From an uncultured Acidimicrobiaceae bacterium (GTDB lineage Bacteria; Actinomycetota; Acidimicrobiia; Acidimicrobiales; Ilumatobacteraceae): DNA of 15,075 nucleotides. The notes under the pieces were generated by a model. It did no database searches, was not told where the DNA came from, and saw only the letters and a list, made by a program, of their open reading frames with translations. The position numbers were made by a program, and so were the translations under genes. This document shows, in pieces, positions 7,518 through 12,618 of this stretch. The stretch is from assembly GCA_903919215.1 (NCBI GenBank), contig CAIXHI010000366.1, forward strand, positions 1 to 15,075, given 5' to 3'. The first letter of the stretch is position 1, and each line of letters opens with the position of its first letter.

Positions 7518-8203
7518 CACGCCACCACCTGTCCGTCGCGCATGTGGACGACTCGCCCGACCCCCTCGGCCAGCAGAGGGTCGTGTGTCGCGATCACAAA
7601 GGTGCACCCCAACTCACGGTTGGTGCGAGAAATCAACTCCACCATCTCGCGGGTGGTCTCGCTGTCGAGTTCGCCGGTCGGTTCGTCGGCCAGCACGAGG
7701 TCTGGCCCACCGGCCAACGCGCGGGCCAATGCGACTCGTTGCTGTTCTCCACCCGACAGACTGGCCGGCCGGTGGTGCAGGCGATCGGCGAGACCCACCA
7801 GACCCAGCAGCCGATCGGCCTCGGCGCGTGCCGCTCGCCAACCCATACCGCGTGCCAGCAACCGCAGGGCGACCTGATCGCGGGCGGTCGCCGTCGACAG
7901 CAGGTTGTCGGACTGCAACATGATGCCGACGTGCCGCTGCCGCAGCCGATCGAGGTCGCCCTGATCTGCCGCCATCAGATCCACTCCGGCGACGGTGACG
8001 GCACCGCTGTCTGCTCGGTCGAGGCCGCCCAGCACGTGCAACAACGTCGTCTTGCCGCAGCCGCTGGGCCCCATCAGCACGACCAGCTCGCCGACCGCAA
8101 CCTCCAGGTCGACACCGCGAAGCGCGGCCACCGGGGTTCCCGCGCGCCGGTACGTGCGGGTCACACCGCGCAGAACCACGACGGGGGCGAGAGGTTCGCT
8201 CAT
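7517..8203 (-). CDS. LolD/MacB-family ABC exporter ATPase
   Basis: The 228-residue ATPase has all motifs intact: Walker A GPSGCGKT, the Q-loop in GIMLQSDNLLS, signature LSGGEQQR, Walker B VLADEPTGELD and the H-loop in IATHDP. The DEPTGELD form and short length without a TOBE domain place it in the LolD/MacB/FtsE group, which works with FtsX-fold permeases; two such genes follow directly. Start ATG 8203 is supported by GGAGG (8213-8209) 5 bases upstream. ATG 8221 would add six residues but has no Shine-Dalgarno sequence. It is the first exporter gene, 74 bases after the stop of the small conserved gene upstream. An inverted repeat (GCCGC-TCGCGC-GCGGC) around 8228-8243 lies in that gap. Confidence 0.92.
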   Translation of the reverse strand: MSEPLAPVVVLRGVTRTYRRAGTPVAALRGVDLEVAVGELVVLMGPSGCGKTTLLHVLGGLDRADSGAVTVAGVDLMAADQGDLDRLRQRHVGIMLQSDNLLSTATARDQVALRLLARGMGWRAARAEADRLLGLVGLADRLHHRPASLSGGEQQRVALARALAGGPDLVLADEPTGELDSETTREMVELISRTNRELGCTFVIATHDPLLAEGVGRVVHMRDGQVVA

Positions 8204-8208
8204 GGGCA

Positions 8209-8213
8209 CCTCC
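8209..8213 (-). promoter_or_regulatory. Ribosome-binding site of the exporter ATPase
   Basis: GGAGG on the minus strand, 5 bases before ATG 8203, decides the start against ATG 8221. Confidence 0.7.
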
Positions 8214-8277
8214 ACCACCATGGTGGGCCGCTCGCGCGCGGCGGCCTAGGGCCGGAGTCCCCCAGCGGCGCTCGTGA

Positions 8278-8691
8278 TCAGGAGGTGGCGTCGGGCGTCG
8301 CCCAGACGAGGCCGAGGCGGGACGCGCTGCGTTCGACGGCCTCGACCAGCCGGTCGATCGAGCCGCCACATGCGTCGAGGTCTGCCGGAGCGAGCAACAC
8401 CTGGTGGCCGTCCGCATGTTCGGCGACCAGGATCGGATAGGCACCGTTCGCTGCGGCACGCACCGCGTCGGGTTGGTCGTCGCGGTGGTACGTGTCGAAC
8501 GGCGTCGGCAGGTCGGCCAGGCGCGCCTTCCACTCGGGGCGGACACGGACCGAGCTGTGGGTGATGTCGCACAGCGAGCAATGGCGGCGGCCCAGACGTG
8601 CGCCGATCCAGTAGGCGAGTTCACCGCGCAGGGTGTGGTCGGCGTCGTACACGCCGATCAGCCGTGTGATTCGCCGAGCGGGTGCCGTCAT
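8278..8691 (-). CDS. Small conserved-looking protein with HCSLCDITH motif, function unknown
   Basis: This is a 137-residue soluble protein with no signal or membrane segment. I recognise no named family. Visible features are an N-terminal YDADHTLRGELAYW block, then the HC-x2-C motif (His37, Cys38, Cys41, His45 within RRHCSLCDITH) and an ILVAEHADGHQVLLAPADLDACGG stretch. The clustered Cys/His residues could bind metal or form a redox pair. Start ATG 8691 has GAGG a few bases upstream and AATGCT ending 6 bases before it, so it may be leaderless like its neighbours; longer in-frame forms to 8739 would run into the repeat. It lies upstream of the exporter genes on the same strand with a 74-base gap, so co-transcription is possible but not shown. 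Confidence 0.65.
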   Translation of the reverse strand: MTAPARRITRLIGVYDADHTLRGELAYWIGARLGRRHCSLCDITHSSVRVRPEWKARLADLPTPFDTYHRDDQPDAVRAAANGAYPILVAEHADGHQVLLAPADLDACGGSIDRLVEAVERSASRLGLVWATPDATS

Positions 8692-8732
8692 GACCTCAGC
8701 ATTGCCGATCGCGCGGGTCGATGTGGGCGCGC

Positions 8733-8766
8733 CCCGCATCCTTCGCGCACCCCCGTGGCAGGCTGA
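8733..8766 (+). repeat. Direct repeat, left copy flanking the secreted-protein cassette
   Basis: These 34 bases (starting CCCGCATCC and ending GTGGCAGGCTGA) recur exactly at 12581-12614, with a single mismatch if extended left to 8726. The copy sits between the divergent small gene (8691) and the cassette. It is followed by a GTG-started 7-codon frame ending in TGA at 8795, which may be the remnant of a gene whose start once followed the repeat. Confidence 0.85.
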
Positions 8767-8818
8767 GCGCCGTGAAACTGGTCGAGTTACACTGAATCAC
8801 CCGGCTCCAATTTCTTCA

Positions 8819-8847
8819 TCGACAGATACCGATGGTGGTGCTAGTGT
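8819..8847 (+). promoter_or_regulatory. Candidate promoter of the secreted-protein cassette
   Basis: TCGACA (8819-8824, 5/6 match to TTGACA) is followed by 17 bases and then TAGTGT (8842-8847), preceded by TGC as in extended -10 promoters. It lies 33 bases before the start of the first cassette gene, in an AT-richer stretch (38 of 80 bases are G or C at 8801-8880). Confidence 0.45.
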
Positions 8848-8869
8848 TTGCGTCAATTCCAATGTATTT

Positions 8870-8874
8870 GGAGG
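8870..8874 (+). promoter_or_regulatory. Ribosome-binding site of the small secreted protein
   Basis: GGAGG lies 6 bases before ATG 8881. It is strong and well spaced and fixes the start over in-frame codons further upstream. Confidence 0.8.
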
Positions 8875-8880
8875 TGTCCT

Positions 8881-9207
8881 ATGCGACACACGCACATCAA
8901 GTCGGCTTTCGCTGCAACCGTAGTCGTGGCAGCTGCCATCCTCGCACCGGCCGACGCGTGGGCGTCGGTGACCAAGTCGGGTACCAAATACTGCAACGGG
9001 ATGCTCCCGCTCGGGATCACACGGGCCTACTCCACGGGGTTTACTGAACACTATCCGCCACGATCTGGCTATGTGGCCTACTCGAATGGTTCGCAGTGGC
9101 GCGTCACCTATGCCGATTCCACAACCACAGGCGGCGGCTTTTGGTTCGTGTCGACAAACGGAAGTCTGAACGATCCCGGCACCTACGCTGGGTGTCAATC
9201 GCTTTGA
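8881..9207 (+). CDS. Small secreted two-cysteine protein, possibly lactococcin 972-like
   Basis: The protein has 108 residues. Residues 1-28 are a classical Sec signal peptide: basic start (MRHTHIK), hydrophobic core, and AxA-type cleavage after ADAWA. The mature part of about 80 residues is rich in Tyr, Gly, Ser and Thr, with one cysteine near each end (38 and 105) that could close the domain with a disulfide. The block AYSTGFTEHYPPRSGYVAY, followed by NG and later GGGFWF, loosely recalls lactococcin 972-family bacteriocins (AYS/His-rich block, then strands, then a G-x-W element), but the match is too weak to be sure. It is first in a five-gene cassette ending in a MacB-type exporter. As Sec would export the protein itself, the exporter may serve immunity or a later step. 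A non-bacteriocin surface or signalling role is equally possible. Confidence 0.7.
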   Translation: MRHTHIKSAFAATVVVAAAILAPADAWASVTKSGTKYCNGMLPLGITRAYSTGFTEHYPPRSGYVAYSNGSQWRVTYADSTTTGGGFWFVSTNGSLNDPGTYAGCQSL

Positions 9208-9218
9208 TTCGCAGTCAG

Positions 9219-9704
9219 ATGAGTCGATTTCTGCCGCTGACTCTCATGGCGATTGCCTCGATCGCCTGCAGCAACGGCGGGTCCGGAGCCACCACAAGCG
9301 ATGTCCAGACGCCACGTGAAGAAGATGTGATGGTACGGGTGGCAGCCTGCATGCGAGATGCTGGCGTGAACGTACAATATGACCCAATCACGAACTCGAT
9401 TACCGGTGACCGCGGCGGGCTGACCGTAGCGCAGACATCCAAGATCTCGGCGAGATGTAGAGAATCAGTTGGATTGGGAGTGCCCACCCCACCATCGCAA
9501 CTGGACATCGAGCGCTTCTACCGTTGGGCGCTGAAGACTACAGATTGCTTGAAATCCCAGGGGCTGGCCATCGGCGATCCTCCCACATTGCAGGCGTACC
9601 AAGACAGCTACGGCACCGGGCCGTGGTCGCCGTACCAGTACGTCCCTGATCGGGATCTCGAACGGTTCCTGAGAGTCTGCCCCCAGACCTGGGACTCGCC
9701 GTAA
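9219..9704 (+). CDS. Small four-cysteine lipoprotein of the cassette
   Basis: The protein has 161 residues. The N-terminus (MSRFLPLTLMAIASIACS) is a short lipoprotein signal; the lipobox SIAC is slightly off consensus but acceptable, with Cys18 lipidated. The exported domain has four further cysteines in spaced helical-looking contexts (AACMRDAG, SARCRES, TDCLKSQG, RVCPQTW), suggesting two disulfides. I do not recognise a named family. The start is uncertain: ATG 9219 lacks a good Shine-Dalgarno sequence, and TTG 9204 in the same frame overlaps the previous stop (TTGA) and would add five residues. Its stop directly abuts the next start (TAA-ATG). In this context it could be a surface receptor, chaperone or immunity lipoprotein for the small secreted protein; that is inference. 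Confidence 0.7.
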   Translation: MSRFLPLTLMAIASIACSNGGSGATTSDVQTPREEDVMVRVAACMRDAGVNVQYDPITNSITGDRGGLTVAQTSKISARCRESVGLGVPTPPSQLDIERFYRWALKTTDCLKSQGLAIGDPPTLQAYQDSYGTGPWSPYQYVPDRDLERFLRVCPQTWDSP

Positions 9705-10760
9705 ATGGGTCGGCTGCAAGGCATTGGTCGCGCGTTGGTAATTGCCGGCGCTGGAGTGTCCCTCGGCGGACTCGGTTTCTGGGCAGGACGAACAGTCACA
9801 GAACCCCCGAACGACCCGACGCAACGGATCGTGCCAGTCACCTACACGGTGGAAGTCGGCTCGGTACACCGGACGCTCGAGTTCGTAGGTCGTGCCGACT
9901 GGCCGAAGGCTGTCCCGGTCGTTGCTACCTCAGTTGGCGTCGTCACGTCCATCGACTCGGACTCCTTGTCCGCGCTGGCTGATGGTGCCGTCGTGATGAC
10001 CATCGACCTGCAACCGGTCGTCGTGGTCGAAGGATCGACACCGATGTTCCGCGACCTCGCCGAGGGCACGGTAGGTCCTGACGTCGCACAACTGCAGACA
10101 ATGTTGGCGAAACACGAGCCGGGATCACTCGAGGTCAACGGTGTTTTCGATCGCCGGACACAGGACGCTGTCCGCCTTTGGCAGCGATCGCTGGGTGCAG
10201 CACCAGACGGAGTGGTCCAAGCCGGGGAGGTGGCGTTCATCGAGGGTCTGCCGCGCCGGGGGATCCTCGCCGTGTCCATCGGTTCACATGTGGCCCCCGG
10301 CGAACCTATCCTCGAGGTGCTCGCCGGAGCGCCAGTCATGTCGTTTGAGTTGACGCGGGAGCAGGCTGCCCTCGTGCCGGCCGACGGGGCCACTACCGTC
10401 GAGGCCGGGACCACGACCTGGCCAGCGGCGCTCGGGGCCCTGGTCGACCAGCCTGACCAGCCCAACGTCCAATGGCAGTTGCAGTCGCCCAACGGTGGCC
10501 CGGTCTGTTCGGCACCGTGCCTCGCACTCGATCCTGCGGCTACTACACCGCTGCGGATTCGCGTGGATGTAGTCCCCAACATCAGCGGTCCGATCGTACC
10601 GATCGGCGCAATTCGCACTGAGCCGGCTGGGGCTTTGGTGGTCGTGACGACCGACGGAACCCATCTACCCGTCACGATTCTCGCCACGGTGGACGGACTG
10701 GCAGTCGTGGAGGGTGTACCCAGGGGCACCCAGATCATCATTCCGAGCGTCATGCCGTGA
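9705..10760 (+). CDS. Membrane-fusion adaptor with peptidoglycan-binding domain
   Basis: The protein has 351 residues. A signal-anchor segment lies at about 8-28 (GRALVIAGAGVSLGGLGFWAG). Residues about 45-110 are a HlyD/MacA-like half (VEVGSVHRTLEFVGRA, then VGVVTSIDSDSLSALADGAVVMTID). A PG_binding_1 domain follows at about 118-175 (GTVGPDVAQLQTMLAKHEPG to GVFDRRTQDAVRLWQRSLG), then a second adaptor half (about 182-351) with SIGSHVAPGEPILEVLAG and a terminal beta domain ending RGTQIIIPSVMP. In actinobacteria this adaptor type typically accompanies a MacB-like ATPase and permease, as here, probably linking the transporter to the cell wall. The start abuts the lipoprotein stop; the stop overlaps the ATPase start (GTGA). 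A CSAPC pair late in the protein is unusual and might form a disulfide. Confidence 0.85.
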   Translation: MGRLQGIGRALVIAGAGVSLGGLGFWAGRTVTEPPNDPTQRIVPVTYTVEVGSVHRTLEFVGRADWPKAVPVVATSVGVVTSIDSDSLSALADGAVVMTIDLQPVVVVEGSTPMFRDLAEGTVGPDVAQLQTMLAKHEPGSLEVNGVFDRRTQDAVRLWQRSLGAAPDGVVQAGEVAFIEGLPRRGILAVSIGSHVAPGEPILEVLAGAPVMSFELTREQAALVPADGATTVEAGTTTWPAALGALVDQPDQPNVQWQLQSPNGGPVCSAPCLALDPAATTPLRIRVDVVPNISGPIVPIGAIRTEPAGALVVVTTDGTHLPVTILATVDGLAVVEGVPRGTQIIIPSVMP

Positions 10761-11407
10761 TCGTGCTCGACGATCTCACCTTTGGGTATTCACCCGGCCG
10801 ACCCATCATCGAGGGACTCAACGCAACACTCTCGGCTGGTGACATCGCGATCGTCACGGGCCGCTCAGGCAGCGGCAAGTCGACCCTGCTCTACCTGATC
10901 GGTCTGCTGGTACGTCCGTGGACTGGGCGCGTGCTGCTCGACGGGTTCGACACTACGGACCTTCGCGATTCGTGCCGCTCGGCGCTCCGGTCGACCATGT
11001 TGGGATTTGTGTTCCAGGACAGCTGCCTGGACACTCACCGATCTGTCCTCGACAACGTGGTCGAGAGTTGCACCTACACAGGGCGACGACGCGACGTGGC
11101 GAAAGGGCGAGCCGAGCTGCTCCTGACTCAGTTCGAAGTGGACGTCGACTGGAATCGTCGGCCCGGCGAGATCTCCGGCGGACAGGCCCAGCGCGTCGCC
11201 CTCTGCAGAGCCTTGCTGGCAGAGCCCCGGATTCTGCTGGCCGACGAGCCCACGGGCAATCTCGACCGCGAAACCTCGATGGTGGTCATCGCCGCCTTGC
11301 GGGAGTTTGCCGCACTTGGTGGGTGTGTAGTCGTTGCCACACATGACCAGGAGATGGCGGCGATCGCTACAACCACGCTGCATCTGGACAGCGATGCGCC
11401 AGCATAA
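10757..11407 (+). CDS. MacB/LolD-type ABC exporter ATPase of the cassette
   Basis: The 216-residue cytoplasmic ATPase has Walker A GRSGSGKS at 35-42, the Q-loop in GFVFQDSCLDTHRSV, signature ISGGQAQR near 138, Walker B ILLADEPTGNLD near 157, and the H-loop in VVATHDQEM. All catalytic residues are present. The short length and DEPTGNLD place it in the MacB/LolD/FtsE group, matching the FtsX-type permease that follows. GTG 10757 is chosen because it overlaps the adaptor stop by 4 bases and begins right at the first strand (IVLDDLTFGY), as usual in the family. It is clearly distinct in sequence from the second MacB-type ATPase of this window (7517-8203). Confidence 0.92.
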   Translation: MIVLDDLTFGYSPGRPIIEGLNATLSAGDIAIVTGRSGSGKSTLLYLIGLLVRPWTGRVLLDGFDTTDLRDSCRSALRSTMLGFVFQDSCLDTHRSVLDNVVESCTYTGRRRDVAKGRAELLLTQFEVDVDWNRRPGEISGGQAQRVALCRALLAEPRILLADEPTGNLDRETSMVVIAALREFAALGGCVVVATHDQEMAAIATTTLHLDSDAPA

Positions 11408-12551
11408 TCGGGTCGGCAACGACGCTCTCGCGCCCGGCGTGCGAAGGTACCGACCTGTCGGTCCTCTCATGGCCGAGTCGGCGCGAGTCGCCCGATCGCA
11501 ACTGCTCGTTTCAGGGCTCATCGCCCTCGTGAGCTGTGCGATCGTGCTCGCAACCTTGCTGACGACCGGACAGACGCGCACCCAGCAGCGAAATCTCCTC
11601 GCCGTACTCGACTCCGCTGGTACGCGCACTCTGCGAATCACCGACGCCGACGGAACTGCAGGCATCGACATCTCAGCGCTCGACCGGATACTGCGGATGA
11701 GCCCGGTGGAATCGGCACTCGCTCTGAGCGCAGTACGTGACGTCCGCAACGCTCGGATACCCGGTGGCGCTCTTGTTCCGCTGCGGATTGTGGCCGGCGA
11801 CATGGCCGGAGTCGACCTGCCCCCAGATGACGGCTCCACAACCGGCTTCGTCGACAGGGTCAGCGCAGACCAGCTCGGCCTGACTGGAGCATCAGGAGCC
11901 GTGAACGGAACGGGGACAGGAACAGGAACGGGAACGACTCAGGTCTCCATCGGCGGCGTCTATACCGTCGACGGCTCAGCGCTGGACTTGCGGGGAATGG
12001 TGTTGGTTCGCGACCCTCACTGGACGACTCCAGTGAGGACGCTCGTAGTCCGCGTACGTCGCGGCACCCCGATCCAGTCCGTGGCACTCGCCGCAATGTC
12101 ACTCGTCGGAGCGCAGAATCCACAGGCACTACGCCTCACGATCCCAGCTGAAGTCGCGTCCCTACGAGCGCGGATCGACCACCAACTCACCAACTCAGGC
12201 CGCACGACCATACTCGCCACCTTGGCCGCCGGACTCGCGCTGTGTGCATTGGTCGTGGCAGCTGGGACGGCAGCGCGGCAGCGCGACTTCGGGCGCCGCC
12301 GAGCGCTCGGTGCCAGTCGCATTCAACTCGTTTGTCTCGTCATGGGCCAGGTGACCATCGCTGCATTGCTCGGGGCGCTCGTCGGCGGGCTCGCGGGTGG
12401 TGTGCGCCTTGTCGCCAGCCTCCATGCAGCAGGCGCATGGTTCGCCACCGCAGTCACAGTGCTCGCCGTGCTTGCCGCGGCCTGCGGCTCGCTCGGGCCC
12501 GCAATCGTCGCCGCCACGCGCGACCCGCTCCGGACGTTGCGGGTTCCGTAG
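11394..12551 (+). CDS. FtsX/MacB-type ABC permease of the cassette
   Basis: The 385-residue four-segment permease has segment 1 at about 37-57 (LLVSGLIALVSCAIVLATLL), an extracytoplasmic domain of about 210 residues, then segments at about 271-291, 316-337 and 347-367. The coupling loop RQRDFGRRRALGASRIQL (about 295-312) is typical of FtsX/MacB. The extracytoplasmic domain carries a (Gly-Thr) run near residue 172 encoded by a hexanucleotide repeat. ATG 11394 overlaps the ATPase end by 14 bases; ATG 11469 (MAESARVARSQLL), close to the first membrane segment, is a credible alternative. Being alone, it would act as a homodimer with the upstream ATPase and adaptor, MacAB-like. It is the last gene of the cassette, 29 bases before the right direct repeat. 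Confidence 0.85.
   Translation: MRQHNRVGNDALAPGVRRYRPVGPLMAESARVARSQLLVSGLIALVSCAIVLATLLTTGQTRTQQRNLLAVLDSAGTRTLRITDADGTAGIDISALDRILRMSPVESALALSAVRDVRNARIPGGALVPLRIVAGDMAGVDLPPDDGSTTGFVDRVSADQLGLTGASGAVNGTGTGTGTGTTQVSIGGVYTVDGSALDLRGMVLVRDPHWTTPVRTLVVRVRRGTPIQSVALAAMSLVGAQNPQALRLTIPAEVASLRARIDHQLTNSGRTTILATLAAGLALCALVVAAGTAARQRDFGRRRALGASRIQLVCLVMGQVTIAALLGALVGGLAGGVRLVASLHAAGAWFATAVTVLAVLAAACGSLGPAIVAATRDPLRTLRVP
11907..11937 (+). repeat. Imperfect GGAACR/GGGACA hexamer repeat inside the permease gene
   Basis: About five copies of a six-base unit (GGAACG, GGGACA, GGAACA, GGAACG, GGAACG) encode a Gly-Thr run in the extracytoplasmic domain. The unit is a multiple of three, so length changes would alter loop length without breaking the frame. 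Confidence 0.75.
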
Positions 12552-12580
12552 GCAGAGGTCGCTCAGGACCATCGGCGCGG

Positions 12581-12614
12581 CCCGCATCCTTCGCGCACCC
12601 CCGTGGCAGGCTGA
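12581..12614 (+). repeat. Direct repeat, right copy, also 5' flank of recQ
   Basis: This is an exact 34-base copy of 8733-8766. It ends 4 bases before the recQ ATG and contains CAGGCT (12607-12612), whose distance to the A of the start codon (6 bases between) fits a -10 box of a leaderless transcript. This copy therefore probably includes the native recQ promoter region, and the left copy may be the duplicate. Confidence 0.85.
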
Positions 12615-12618
12615 CCGC

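Noticed and set aside
12557..12570. GGTC-GCTCAG-GACC as a terminator of the cassette
   Set aside because: A 4-bp stem with no T-tract is too weak to call.
8733..12614. Reading the 34-bp repeats as an ordinary transposon target-site duplication
   Set aside because: Transposon duplications are usually 2-14 bp, no terminal inverted repeats are apparent, and no transposase lies inside.
12397..12618. N-terminal extension of RecQ by 74 codons
   Set aside because: The extension overlaps the end of the permease gene in another frame and crosses the 34-bp repeat; its translation has no RecQ similarity, and ATG 12619 has the leaderless promoter geometry.
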